This document shows, piece after piece, positions 1 through 8,886 of a stretch of DNA of 64,000 bases. The DNA is taken from positions 124,001 to 188,000 of the forward strand of contig NZ_JAGPXN010000003.1 of the NCBI RefSeq assembly GCF_018070575.1, written 5' to 3'. Origin of the DNA: Micromonospora sp. C31 (GTDB lineage Bacteria; Actinomycetota; Actinomycetes; Mycobacteriales; Micromonosporaceae). Below the pieces are notes generated by a model that was given only the letters and a program-made list of their open reading frames with translations, was not told the origin of the DNA and did no database searches. The position numbers and the translations under genes were made by a program. Position 1 is the first letter of the stretch; every line of letters begins with the position of its first letter.

Positions 1-702
1 CCGGGCTTCGGGCACGGCGCCTGGGCGTTCGCCGAGCACTGGCTCGGCCACGCCGCGTCCCGGGGCTTCCCGGCGTACGCGCTGAGCCTGCGCGGGCACG
101 GCGACAGTGGGCCGGCGCCGGAGGCGACGCTGCGGGCGTACGCCCACGACGTGACGCAGGTGGCGGCGGGCCTGCCGCGCCAGGCGGTGCTGGTGGGGCA
201 CGGTGCCGGGGCGCTCGTCGTCGCCCACGCACTGGCCCGCTACCCGGCCCGGGCCGCGGTGCTGGTCGCGCCGGTGCTCGGCGGCTGGGCGACGTTCGGG
301 GCGGCGTTGCGCAGCAACCCGGTCGGCACACTGCCGGCGGTGTTCGGCGGGCCGCTGCGGCTGCACCGCCGCCAGCTGTTCAGCCGGGAGCTGCCCGAGG
401 CCGAGGCCCGGCGGTACGCGGACCGGCTGGGCCGGGCCGGTCGGCGGGCCCAGTGGCAGCTGCTGACCGGGCGGGCCGCGGAGCCGGCGGTGGGCGACCC
501 GCCGGTGCTGGTGCTGGGCAGCCCCGACGACCGGGTGGTCCCGGCGACGGCGCTGACCCGGGCGGCCCGGCGGTACGGCTCGGCCCCGCTGCTCTTCCCC
601 GGCATGGGGCACGACATGATGCTCGACGCGCGGTGGCGGGAGCCGGTCGACGCGATCCTGGACTGGCTGGCGAAGGACCCGGCACCGACCGGCCGCCCCT
701 GA
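1..702 (+). CDS. alpha/beta-fold hydrolase, 5' truncated, catalytic serine missing
   Basis: The frame is open from the first base, so the start lies outside the window; 233 codons remain. An HGAW oxyanion-loop motif is at 13-24, an LRGHGDS-type loop follows, and the strand-turn-helix at about 187-216 is typical of alpha/beta hydrolases. The nucleophile elbow reads G-H-G-A-G (196-210) where the family has G-x-S-x-G: codon 202-204 is GGT (Gly). The charge-relay Asp (526-531, in GSPDDRVVP) and His (610-612, in GMGHD) are kept. The fold is clear; the substrate is unknown. Without the serine it may be a non-catalytic member, or the base may be a sequencing error. It converges on otsA with a 24-nt gap. 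Confidence 0.85.
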   Translation, partial: PGFGHGAWAFAEHWLGHAASRGFPAYALSLRGHGDSGPAPEATLRAYAHDVTQVAAGLPRQAVLVGHGAGALVVAHALARYPARAAVLVAPVLGGWATFGAALRSNPVGTLPAVFGGPLRLHRRQLFSRELPEAEARRYADRLGRAGRRAQWQLLTGRAAEPAVGDPPVLVLGSPDDRVVPATALTRAARRYGSAPLLFPGMGHDMMLDARWREPVDAILDWLAKDPAPTGRP

Positions 703-726
703 CCGACCCGGTACGGGCGGCCGCCG

Positions 727-2145
727 TCAGCCGGCGGCGCCCATCCGGGTCAGCAGGGAGCCGTCGTCGTCGAGGGCGGCGAGGTAGGAGCGGGCCCACG
801 CCCGGATGTCGTGCCGGTGCAGGTGCGCCCGCATGGCCCGCATCCGCGCGCCGAGGTCCTCGGGGTCCGCCCGCAGCGCCGCGAGCAGCCCCTGCTTGAG
901 GCCCTCCAGGTCGTGCGGGTTGACCAGGTACGCCTGCGGCAGCTCGGCGGCGGCGCCGGCGAACTCGCTGAGCAGCAGCGCACCGGTGTCATGGACCCGG
1001 GCGGCGACGTATTCCTTGGCGACGAGGTTCATCCCGTCGCGCAGCGGGGTCACCGCCATCACGTCGGCGACCCGGTAGAGCGCGGCCAGCTCGACGCGGT
1101 CGAACGGCTGGGTCAGGTAGTGGATCGCCGGCTCGCCGACCCGGCCGAACTCGCCGTTGATCCGCCCGACCTCGCGTTCCACCCGTTCGCGGAGGATCTG
1201 GTACTGCCCGACCCGTTCCCGGCTGGGCACCGCCACCTGTACGAGCACGGTGTCGCGCACCTTGACGTGCCCGTCGGCGATCAGCTCGCTGTAGGCCTTG
1301 AGCCGCTGTTCGATGCCCTTGGTGTAGTCCATCCGGTCGACGCTGAGGATGACCTGCTCGGGGCTGCCGAGGTCGTGGCGCAGCCGGGCGGCCCGCTCGG
1401 CCACGTCGGGTCGGGTGGCCAGCGCGGCCAGCTCAACGGTGTCGATGGAGACGGGGAAGGCGCCGATCCGGACCACCCGGTCGTCGACGACGATCCGCCG
1501 GTCGTCGGCGGGCACGTCCAGCACCTTCGCCACGAGCTGGGCGAAGTTGTGCGCGGCCTGGGAGCGCTGGAAACCGACCAGGTCGGCGCCGAGCATGCCG
1601 CGCAGCAGCTCGGCGCGGCGCGGTAGCTGCATGAACAGCTCCGGCGGGGGGAACGGCACGTGCAGGAAGAAGCCGATCCGCAGGTCGGGCCGCAACTCCC
1701 GGAGCAGGCCGGGCACCAGTTGCAGGTGGTAGTCCTGCACCCAGACGACCGCGCCGGGCTCCGCCACGTCGGCCGTGGCCTCGGCGAACCGCTGGTTGAC
1801 CCGTTGGTACGCCTCCCACCAGCGCCGGTGGTACTCGGGTTGCTCCACGGAGTCGTGGTAGAGCGGCCAGAGGGTCGCGTTGGCGAAGCCCTCGTAGTGG
1901 TCGCGCAGGTCGTCGGCGGTCAGCGCGACGGTGTGCATCCGGACGCCGTCCACGTCGGGCAGGGCGGGTGCCGGGCCTGTGCCGCCGGCCCACCCGACCC
2001 ACGTCGCCGGGGTGTGCCGCAGCAGGGGGTGCAGGGCGCTGACGAGGCCGCCGGGGCTGCGGCGCCATTCGCAGGCGCCATCGGGCGCCACACTGTCGTC
2101 GATGGGCAGGCGGTTGGCCACCACCACGAGGGAACTCTGTCGCAT
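727..2145 (-). CDS. otsA: alpha,alpha-trehalose-phosphate synthase (UDP-forming)
   Basis: Family GT20 enzyme that transfers glucose from UDP-glucose to glucose-6-phosphate, giving trehalose-6-phosphate for osmo- and desiccation protection in the cytoplasm. The protein is 472 residues, the usual OtsA length. Visible landmarks in order are the N-terminal VVVANRLP strand, the RSPGGLVSAL loop, WVQDYHLQLVPG, GFFLHVPFPPPELF and the C-terminal donor-site segment DGMNLVAKEYVAA. The start at 2145 has a weak GGA nine bases upstream; an ATG at 2154 adds three residues. No otsB phosphatase is visible beside it. A perfect 11-bp palindrome lies about 90 nt upstream of the start. Confidence 0.93.
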   Translation of the reverse strand: MRQSSLVVVANRLPIDDSVAPDGACEWRRSPGGLVSALHPLLRHTPATWVGWAGGTGPAPALPDVDGVRMHTVALTADDLRDHYEGFANATLWPLYHDSVEQPEYHRRWWEAYQRVNQRFAEATADVAEPGAVVWVQDYHLQLVPGLLRELRPDLRIGFFLHVPFPPPELFMQLPRRAELLRGMLGADLVGFQRSQAAHNFAQLVAKVLDVPADDRRIVVDDRVVRIGAFPVSIDTVELAALATRPDVAERAARLRHDLGSPEQVILSVDRMDYTKGIEQRLKAYSELIADGHVKVRDTVLVQVAVPSRERVGQYQILRERVEREVGRINGEFGRVGEPAIHYLTQPFDRVELAALYRVADVMAVTPLRDGMNLVAKEYVAARVHDTGALLLSEFAGAAAELPQAYLVNPHDLEGLKQGLLAALRADPEDLGARMRAMRAHLHRHDIRAWARSYLAALDDDGSLLTRMGAAG

Positions 2146-2235
2146 CTCGGGCATTCCGATCAGCAGGGGAGTGACCGCCGCAGCGGAGGAACGAACCGGG
2201 CAGTCAGCGAGGGATGTGACGGACAGCGGTATTCC

Positions 2236-2246
2236 TACTGACAGTA
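2236..2246. promoter_or_regulatory. palindrome upstream of otsA, possible operator
   Basis: TACTG-A-CAGTA is a perfect 11-bp palindrome inside an unusually AT-rich stretch (about 2230-2260) of the 187-nt gap between otsA and the upstream membrane-protein gene. The size and symmetry resemble TetR-type half-sites, but no regulator gene lies next to it. The function is inferred from position only. Confidence 0.35.
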
Positions 2247-2332
2247 AGTTACACCAGTGTTGCGACCTGGGCTCGGGGCACCCGCCGTCCCGGGATGCGG
2301 GCGGGAACGTCGTCGGGTGGGAGCGTCGGCGG

Positions 2333-3181
2333 TCAGACGACCGCGCCGTCGTCCGGGTCGCGCTCGTCGTCGTCACCGGGCCGCAGCCGCCAGATCAGCG
2401 CGACGAAGCCGGCCAGGATGCCGGTGAAGCCGAGCAGGTTGACCAGCCCGGGGTCGGCCACGGGGAAGACCGACGGGAACAGGAAGAGCACGAAGCCGAG
2501 CACCATGGCCAGCACGCCGACCACCGCGTACTTCGAGAAGCGCGGCAGGGGCGGGGGCGGCGGCGGGGTGTAGCGCTCGTCCTCCGCCTCGTCGTCGGGC
2601 AGGTCCGCGCCGAAGGTGTCCAGCCCGTCGAGCAGGGACGGCTCGTCCTGGGGGCCCCGGGAGAGGGACACGCCCGAGATGTCGGCCGCGTAGGGCAGCC
2701 GGCGCACGTCGGTGGCGGTCGGCACGGTGGGCTCGTCGGGTGTGCCGACGGTCACGGGCCCGCCGGCGGGGCCGGACGGGTCGTCCACGTCCTCGGCGGC
2801 GGGCCACGGGTTGTCGCCGCCGTGGGGGGCGGTGGTGTGGAAGCCGGCGACGATGCGGGCCCACTCGGCCTCGATGTCCGGCTCGTCGTCGCGGGGCTTC
2901 TCGGGGGCCGTCTCGTCCGCGAGCTGGGTCAGGTAGTCGCGTGCCGTCCGCAGGTGCGAGCGGTCGACGTAGAGCCGGTCGACCGGACGGGCCGGGACGG
3001 TGGTGGTGCGGGTGACCGGGTTCAGGTCGGCCGAGGGCTGGAGGTAGGCGGCGATCCCGCCGGCGGCGAGGACGTCGAGCAGGTGCTCACCGACGCGCGG
3101 ATCCACGTCACCGGCGACGGCGTACTCGTTCGCGTCGAGCCCGTTGTCCCGCCGTCCCCGGCGGGCCCCACCCGCTGACAC
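2333..3181 (-). CDS. conserved hypothetical membrane protein
   Basis: 282 residues. The N-terminal two thirds are soluble and acidic, with an ordered-looking block (VGEHLLDVLAAGGIAAYLQP and YVDRSHLRTARDYLTQL), then Pro/Gly-rich linkers and a PPPPPPLPRF stretch. Two hydrophobic helices follow near the C terminus (YAVVGVLAMVLGFVLFLF and LLGFTGILAGFVALIW), so it is probably membrane-anchored. I assign no function. A GAGGAGG ribosome site ends at 3188. It abuts an ATG at 3187 with no spacing but sits 6 nt before the GTG at 3181, so I take 3181; ATGs at 3196 and 3199 are alternatives. Confidence 0.75.
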   Translation of the reverse strand: MSAGGARRGRRDNGLDANEYAVAGDVDPRVGEHLLDVLAAGGIAAYLQPSADLNPVTRTTTVPARPVDRLYVDRSHLRTARDYLTQLADETAPEKPRDDEPDIEAEWARIVAGFHTTAPHGGDNPWPAAEDVDDPSGPAGGPVTVGTPDEPTVPTATDVRRLPYAADISGVSLSRGPQDEPSLLDGLDTFGADLPDDEAEDERYTPPPPPPLPRFSKYAVVGVLAMVLGFVLFLFPSVFPVADPGLVNLLGFTGILAGFVALIWRLRPGDDDERDPDDGAVV

Positions 3182-3390
3182 CGACATCCTCCTCATCACG
3201 CGCCCGCGGCGCGGCCGCCTGAGCCCCCTCGGCGCCGACCCGCACGCCGTGCCTTGAATCGTGACACGTCCGGCCCCGGTTCCGGGAGTGCCTTGTGGCG
3301 CGGCGTGCGAAGTCAGGGTCCCTCCCGCAGGTCGCGACCGGGGATTTATGTCCGTTCTTGCTGAATGCTTTTCAACGGAGTCCCGCGCCC

Positions 3391-3450
3391 GCCGCGCCGG
3401 CCGTGCCGCTCGCAGCCGCCGCCGCGCCGGCCGTGCCGCTCGCAGCCGCC
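3391..3450 (+). repeat. 30-bp direct tandem repeat, two exact copies plus a decayed third
   Basis: The 30-bp unit at 3391-3420 is repeated exactly at 3421-3450, and a degenerate third copy runs to about 3478. It lies in the roughly 300-nt gene-free stretch 3200-3503. That stretch otherwise contains only a short AT-rich segment (3340-3380), which may carry promoter elements for the flanking genes. Both strands have open frames here, but none looks like protein. Confidence 0.85.
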
Positions 3451-3503
3451 GCCGGGGGCCGTGCCACCCGCAGCCGCCGCTGCCGGGCAGGCCGCCCCGG
3501 CGC

Positions 3504-3850
3504 TCAGTCCGGCGTGGGCGGGGAGCCCGGCCGCACCAGACCGCTCTCGTACGCCGCCACGACGAGCTGCGAGCGGTCCCGGGCGTGCAGCTTGGCCAGC
3601 AGCCGGCTCACGTACGTGCGGGCGGTCGCCGGGCTGATGTGCAGGACGGCACGATCTCGTCGTTCGACCGCGTCGGGGCCGGTGTCCATGAGCAGGAAAC
3701 CGGACGCGCCGGCCCGGATCGCCCCGAAGCCCGACGGCGAACAGGTAGGCGGGAACGTCGCGGCCCCGGTCGCCGCCCAGGTTCGCGGTGAGCGCCGCCG
3801 CCACGACGTCGAGACGGCCACGCCGATGAGCAGGTCCAGCACCATGGCCC
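3504..3850 (-). pseudogene. remnant of a two-component system (sensor kinase plus LuxR-type response regulator)
   Basis: Three unlinked pieces of a NarL-type two-component pair lie end to end on the minus strand. At about 3845-3735 is a sensor-kinase N terminus with a first membrane helix (MVLDLLIGVAV); its continuation (AAALTANLGGDRGRDVPAYLF) is in a different frame, so there is a frameshift. At 3731-3660 is the tail of a receiver domain (AIRAGASGFLLMDTGPDAV, with Met in place of the usual Lys-Asp). At 3641-3507 is a LuxR-type recognition helix (ISPATARTYVSRLLAKL, then RDRSQLVVAAYESGLV). The kinase catalytic domains, the receiver Asp pocket and the first half of the HTH are absent. Large deletions fused the leftovers. 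It is very unlikely to make a working protein. Confidence 0.75.
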
Positions 3851-4210
3851 GGGGCAGCCGGACCAACCTGCCCGCTCCCCGCCGCGCCCCGGCCTCCCGC
3901 ACCCCACGAGCGTAGGTGCCGCCGGCCGCCCCGCGGAGCCGCCGGGTGTCCCGACCGGCCGTCGCCTGACGCGGTATTGAGGATCGGCGGCGGTACGTCG
4001 GCAGGCGACACCGCCGGCCGGCCGCCCGACAGCCGGGATCGGGGCCGGCGGGACCGTCGAAGAGCCCCCCGGCGCGGCCGTCCCGGATGGACGGAGGCGC
4101 GACGCGGGCGGGCTCACGTTGTGGCGGCCGGCATCGGGTTCGTAGGCTCATGCCACGACGGACCCGCGACGACCGCGGCGGCGTCGCGAAACCTCTGGGA
4201 AAGGACGCCG

Positions 4211-4918
4211 GTGCTGTACTGGCTGATGAAGTACGTCCTCCTCGGCCCGCTGCTGAGGCTGGTCTTCCGCCCGCAGGTCGAGGGGCTGCACCACGTGCCC
4301 GACACCGGGCCGGTGATCCTCGCCAGCAACCACCTGTCGTTCTCCGACTCGATCTTCACGCCGCTGGTCGTGAAGCGACGGGTGACGTTCATCGCCAAGG
4401 CCGAGTACTTCACCGGCAAGGGCGTCAAGGGCTGGCTGACGAAGATGTTCTTCGTCGGCTCCGGCACCATCCCGGTCGACCGTTCCGGCGGCCGGGCGGC
4501 GCGGGCGGCGCTGGACACCCAGCTGGGGGTACTGCGCGGCGGCGGCATCGCCGGCATCTATCCCGAGGGCACCCGCTCGCCGGACGGGCGGCTCTACCGG
4601 GGCAAGACCGGCGTGGCCCGGCTGGCCCTGGAGAGTGGCGCCGTGGTGGTCCCGACGGCGATGCTCAACGCCGACGAGATCCAGCCACCCGGCAAGCTGA
4701 TCCCCAAGATCGCCCGGGTACGGATCCGGTTCGGCCCGCCGCTGGACTTCTCGCGCTACGCCGGCATGGCCGGTGACCGCTACGTCGAGCGTGCGGTGAC
4801 CGACGAGATCATGTACGAGCTGATGGAGCTCTCCGGCCGCGAGTACGTCGACACGTACGCCCAGAAGGCCAAGAACCCGCCCGCCGGCCCGGCCGCCCGG
4901 GAACCGGTCCCCGCCTGA
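4211..4918 (+). CDS. plsC: 1-acyl-sn-glycerol-3-phosphate acyltransferase
   Basis: PlsC-type enzyme that acylates lysophosphatidic acid to phosphatidic acid in phospholipid synthesis at the inner face of the membrane. The 235-residue chain carries the catalytic NHLSFSD box (NHx4D) about 40 residues from the start, a basic patch, and the substrate-binding PEGTRS motif about 80 residues later. The N terminus (VLYWLMKYVLLGPLLRLVF) is a hydrophobic anchor. The GTG at 4211 is chosen because GGGAAAGGA lies just upstream; an ATG at 4226 is possible. It converges on the large cyclase-like gene. In M. tuberculosis the comparable gene is Rv2182c, near RNase AS, a neighbourhood partly kept here. Confidence 0.9.
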   Translation: MLYWLMKYVLLGPLLRLVFRPQVEGLHHVPDTGPVILASNHLSFSDSIFTPLVVKRRVTFIAKAEYFTGKGVKGWLTKMFFVGSGTIPVDRSGGRAARAALDTQLGVLRGGGIAGIYPEGTRSPDGRLYRGKTGVARLALESGAVVVPTAMLNADEIQPPGKLIPKIARVRIRFGPPLDFSRYAGMAGDRYVERAVTDEIMYELMELSGREYVDTYAQKAKNPPAGPAAREPVPA

Positions 4919-4940
4919 GGGGCCTCGTCGCACCGCCGGG

Positions 4941-7900
4941 TCAGCAGGCCACGGCGGTGTCGGCGGGGGCCGTCGGAGGGCGGGCCAGGTCCAGCAGGAC
5001 GGGTGCGTCGTTGCGCAACGCGAAGGCGCGCAGCTCGGCCAGCTCCGGGCGGCCCGCCGTCGACTCGCCGGCCCGCTCCAGCTCCACGGTGGCGAAGGTC
5101 AGCGCGAGCATCCGGTCGGTCACGTCCGGGATGCCGGCGTAGATCTCGGCGCCGGCCAGGTGCAGCTCCGCGGCCCGCCGGTGGTCGCCGTCCGCGGCGG
5201 CCAGCGCGCCGGTCACCGTCCGCCGCGCCGCCTCCGACCAGGGCGTACGGTGGCCCACCCGGTCCAGCATCGCGCGCACCCGGGCCGCCGCGTTCCGCCC
5301 GGCGAGGCTGGCCGCGTAGCCGGCCGCCGCGATCCACTCGCCGCTGGCCAGCGCCGGCACCGCCGACCAGGAGTCGGCCAGCTCGTCGATCAGCGCTGCG
5401 GCCTCCTCCCGGTGCCCCTGCAACGCCCGGCAGAGCGCGCCCATCCCCAGCATGGTCCAGTGCAACCGGTGGAATCCGCTTCGCCGGGCGGCGTCGAGCG
5501 CGGCGGCCACGTCGTCGCGGAACGCCGCGACGTCGCCGCCCGCGGAGCGGGCCGGCGGCACCCGTACGCCGCGCAGCACCAGCAGGCAGGAGCGCAGGCC
5601 ACGCACCTGCATGTCCCAGCTGCCCGTCGGGGTGTCCACGAAGGCCTCGGCGGCGGACAGCAGCCGGTCGAAGTCGCCCTCGAACCAGGCGCGCATCGCC
5701 TCCGCCGAGTAGCTCGTGGTCAGCGTCTGCCCGCTGGCCTTGCGTTTCGGCAACGACGAGAGCAGGGCGTCGGAGCGCAGCCAGTCGCCCTCCTCGCAGA
5801 CGGCGTAGACGAGGTTCTGGATGGCCCGGGGCAGGGCGATCAGCTGGTTGGCCCGGCTGACCTCGACGATCGCGTGCAGCTCGTCCAGGCCGGAGCGGTC
5901 GCCGGCCTGGTAGCGGGCGATGGCCGAGGTGATCTGGGCGTTGGTCCGGGTCTCGGTCAGCCCCAGCCGCTCGCCGATCTCCGCCGCCCGTTCGGCCGCG
6001 GCGACCGCCGGGTCGCGCTCGTAGTTGAGCATGTGCAGCCGGCCCAGCTCGGCGTAGGCGTCGGCCTTCTGGGGACTGTCCGGCAGCGGGGCGAAGAGCT
6101 GCACGGCCCGGTCCAGGCAGGCCAGGGCGGCGGCCCGGTCGGCGCGCAGCCACGCGGCCTGGCCGAGCAGCGTCCAGGCGCGGGCCGCGCAGGCGTCGTC
6201 GCCGTGCGCCAGCAGCCGCTCGGCGAGCGCCTGCACCTGCTCCGGGCCGCCGCCGGAGAGGAAGCCGTTGCCGTCCCGGTAGAACGAGATCTCCGTACTG
6301 AGCAGCTCGAGCTGGAGCCGACCCACCGGGTCGGAGTCGTCGGCCAGCCCGAGCGCCCGGCCCGCGTGGCTCGCCGCGGCGTCGAGGCTGTGCAGCGCGT
6401 ACGCCCGGCGGGCCGCCCGGTGCAGCGCGGCCCGGGCGGCGCCGGCGTACCGGCCGATCTCCATGCCCAGCGTCCGGGCGATCTCGTGCGCCGCCCAGCG
6501 GTGGTGGGCCAGCACCTCCGCCAGGTCGGTGTCCCGGCTCTGCGAGAGCATGTCCAGCCACTGCGCCGTCCGCTCGTGCCGCGCCACCCGTTCGGTGCGG
6601 GGCAGCCGCTGGTAGCAGACGTCGCGCACCAGCACGTGCCGGAACCGGTACTCCGGCTGGCCGGCCATCGTGGAGGCGGCCTGTTCGTGCACGAAGTCGC
6701 GCTGCTCCAGCCGGCGCAGCGCGCGCTCCACCGACTCGACGGGCTGCCCGAGCGCGGCGGCCACGGCCCCAGGCCAGAACTGCACGCCGACCACGGCGGC
6801 GGCCAGCAGCACCGTGCGTTCCTTGGTGTCGAGCAGGTCGATGCGGTTGGCGATGACGGCGTGCACGCTCTCCGGCATCGGCAGGTCGAGGTGCTTCTCC
6901 AGCGACCAGCCCCGCCCGGACTGGCGCAGCGCGCCCTGCTCGATCAGCATCCGGACGTACTCGTGGGCGTAGAGCGGGTTGCCGCCGGCCACCTCGATGA
7001 GCGGGGTGAGCATGTCGGCGGAGAAGGCCGCCTTGCCGAACATGTGGGCGTAGAGCGCGGCGATGCCCGTGTCCCGAAGCGGCGGCAGGGTGATCGTCAC
7101 CGAGCCGGTGATCGTTCCCGCCCAGCTCGGGTCCCGGTCGACGAGTTCCGGCCGGGCGGTGCAGAGCAGCAGCAGCGGCACGTCCCGGGCGGCGGTGCCG
7201 AGCAGCTCCACGAAGCGCAGCATCGCGTCGTCGGCCCAGTGCAGATCCTCGAAGACCAGCACCGTCGGCCGCCGGGCGGCCAGGGCGAGCAGGAAGCGCC
7301 GCCACGCGGACTCGGTCTCCTCGGCCGGCAGCGGGGTGCCCGGCAGGCCCACCAGCGGCCGCAGGGCGTCGACGAGGCGCTGCCGCTCGCCCGGGCCGAC
7401 CAGCTCGCCGACGGCGGAGGCGAGCCGCTGGGCGGCGCTGGACGCCGGGTCGGTGTCGAGGATGCCCGCCTCGGCCTTGACGATGTCGGCCAGCGCCGCG
7501 AACGTGACGTTCTCGCCGAACGGCGGGCACCGCCCGATCCGCCAGGTCAGCGGCTCGTCGACCAACTGGTCCACGTGCCGGTACAGCTCCCGGACCAGCC
7601 GGCTCTTGCCCAGCCCCGCCCGGCCGAAGACGGTCACCACCTGCGGGCGGCGGTCGCGCAGCGAGCGGTGCAGGGCGTTGATCAGCATGCCCAGCTCGTG
7701 TTCGCGGTCGATCAGCGGCGTGACGTCCGGCTGCCGGTCGGTCTGCTGCCGGCGTACCGGGGACAGGGCCAGCCACACCTCGGTCGTCGTCGACCGCCCG
7801 CGCAGGGTGACCGGCGGCTGCTCCGAATAGCGGATCGCGTCCCGGGTGAGGGCGTGCGTCACGCCGCAGACCAGCACCCCGCCCGGCGGGGCGACGGACT

Positions 7901-8498
7901 GCATCCGGGAGGCGGTGTTGACCACGTCGCCGGCCACGATCGCCTGACCGCCGTCGCGGGCGGCGGCCACGTCGACCAGCGCCTCGCCGGTGGCCACCCC
8001 GACCCGGAAGCGCAGCGCGTCCGCACCGGTGGGGGCGAAGCGGGTCAGCACCCGTTGCAGCTCCAGGCCGGCCCGCACGCAGCGCAGCGCGTCGGTCTCG
8101 GTCGCCACCGGCGCGCCGAACAGGGCCATCACCGCGTCGCCGATGTACTTCTCCACCACCCCGCCGTACTGGCCCACGACCCGGCGGGCGGCCGAGAAGA
8201 AGCCGGTCTGCATGCCCCGGACCAGCTCCGGGTCGGCCTGCTCGACGTACGGGGTGAAGTCGATCAGGTCGACGAAGAGCACGCTGACCCGGCGGCGGTC
8301 CTCCTGCGGGGCCGGCTGCCGCTCGGTGCCCGGCCGGGCCGCGCCGCAGGAGGTGCAGAACGCCACGTCCCGGGCGAGTGGGCGCAGGCAGTGCGGACAC
8401 ACCGCGCCCAGCTCGTTGCCGCAGCCGCCGCAGAAGCGGTCGCCCGCGGCGGCCGTGCGTCCACAACGGTCACACTGCGTGGCGATGACACCCTCCAC
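4941..8498 (-). CDS. zinc-ribbon / class III nucleotidyl cyclase / AAA ATPase / TPR signalling protein
   Basis: 1185 residues. A double zinc ribbon comes first (Cys 9, 12, 23, 26 and 34, 37, 48, 51). A class III cyclase domain follows (about 68-245) with both metal aspartates (D77, D121), the Lys and Asp that read adenine (K117 in KYIGD, D191) and the transition-state pair N194 and R198. It therefore looks catalytically complete and ATP-specific. Next is a STAND-type AAA domain (about 262-600) with Walker A GRAGLGKS at 292-299 and Walker B VLVFEDLHWADD. The C-terminal half is alpha-helical TPR-like repeats, and there is no C-terminal LuxR HTH. The start is a GTG with GGAG about ten bases upstream. 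The trigger and partners are unknown. Confidence 0.9.
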   Translation of the reverse strand: MEGVIATQCDRCGRTAAAGDRFCGGCGNELGAVCPHCLRPLARDVAFCTSCGAARPGTERQPAPQEDRRRVSVLFVDLIDFTPYVEQADPELVRGMQTGFFSAARRVVGQYGGVVEKYIGDAVMALFGAPVATETDALRCVRAGLELQRVLTRFAPTGADALRFRVGVATGEALVDVAAARDGGQAIVAGDVVNTASRMQSVAPPGGVLVCGVTHALTRDAIRYSEQPPVTLRGRSTTTEVWLALSPVRRQQTDRQPDVTPLIDREHELGMLINALHRSLRDRRPQVVTVFGRAGLGKSRLVRELYRHVDQLVDEPLTWRIGRCPPFGENVTFAALADIVKAEAGILDTDPASSAAQRLASAVGELVGPGERQRLVDALRPLVGLPGTPLPAEETESAWRRFLLALAARRPTVLVFEDLHWADDAMLRFVELLGTAARDVPLLLLCTARPELVDRDPSWAGTITGSVTITLPPLRDTGIAALYAHMFGKAAFSADMLTPLIEVAGGNPLYAHEYVRMLIEQGALRQSGRGWSLEKHLDLPMPESVHAVIANRIDLLDTKERTVLLAAAVVGVQFWPGAVAAALGQPVESVERALRRLEQRDFVHEQAASTMAGQPEYRFRHVLVRDVCYQRLPRTERVARHERTAQWLDMLSQSRDTDLAEVLAHHRWAAHEIARTLGMEIGRYAGAARAALHRAARRAYALHSLDAAASHAGRALGLADDSDPVGRLQLELLSTEISFYRDGNGFLSGGGPEQVQALAERLLAHGDDACAARAWTLLGQAAWLRADRAAALACLDRAVQLFAPLPDSPQKADAYAELGRLHMLNYERDPAVAAAERAAEIGERLGLTETRTNAQITSAIARYQAGDRSGLDELHAIVEVSRANQLIALPRAIQNLVYAVCEEGDWLRSDALLSSLPKRKASGQTLTTSYSAEAMRAWFEGDFDRLLSAAEAFVDTPTGSWDMQVRGLRSCLLVLRGVRVPPARSAGGDVAAFRDDVAAALDAARRSGFHRLHWTMLGMGALCRALQGHREEAAALIDELADSWSAVPALASGEWIAAAGYAASLAGRNAAARVRAMLDRVGHRTPWSEAARRTVTGALAAADGDHRRAAELHLAGAEIYAGIPDVTDRMLALTFATVELERAGESTAGRPELAELRAFALRNDAPVLLDLARPPTAPADTAVAC

Positions 8499-8661
8499 TT
8501 GCGATCACTCCGGCACCGCGATCGGCACCGTTGTGGTGTCAGTATCGTCGTCCGCCCAGCTGTCGGGTACCGGGCTGTTGGCTTGTGGACAGTCCACCGG
8601 CCGGTCCTGCCGTTACAGTCAGGCGGCTGATTGTCGACCATTGACCACAGGGGGATTCCCG

Positions 8662-8871
8662 ATGGTGTACGTGATGTTGCAGAGCGACTGGACCGACGGC
8701 GACGGGGTGAGCCACCTCGCGGGCGACTCCGTCGACGTGGACGCCGCCACGCTGGCCGCGCTCCAGGCGCAGGGGATCGTCAGCGAGCAGTCCGGTGGCG
8801 GCAAGGACGGCACGGAGTGGGTCGGGCCGGGCAGCACCAACTGGGTCGGCCCGGGCAGCAACACCCCCTGA
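8662..8871 (+). CDS. small protein with WVGPGS repeats, unknown function
   Basis: 69 residues. The first 40 form a compact acidic segment (MLQSDWTDGDGVSHLAGDSVDV, then an Ala/Leu helix). The tail carries two tandem copies of a (E/N)WVGPGS motif, TEWVGPGSTNWVGPGS. CAGGGGGA about six bases upstream of the ATG is a strong ribosome site, and a perfect intrinsic-type hairpin follows the stop, so this is a well-delimited monocistronic gene. It is divergent from the cyclase gene and convergent with the Crp-family regulator. There is no signal peptide or membrane helix. I know no function for it. Confidence 0.8.
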   Translation: MVYVMLQSDWTDGDGVSHLAGDSVDVDAATLAALQAQGIVSEQSGGGKDGTEWVGPGSTNWVGPGSNTP

Positions 8872-8886
8872 CACCCCACGCGCGAA

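Noticed and set aside
3261..3915. Plus-strand ORFs of 90-206 codons over the tandem repeat and pseudogene
   Set aside because: Ala/Arg/Pro-rich, no ribosome site, and they disagree with the readable minus-strand domain remnants.
4780..8630. Very long overlapping open frames on both strands (over 1100 codons) across the cyclase gene
   Set aside because: Arg/Gly/Pro/Ala-dominated translations with no domains. They are GC-driven shadows of the real 1185-residue gene, whose zinc, cyclase and Walker motifs are intact.
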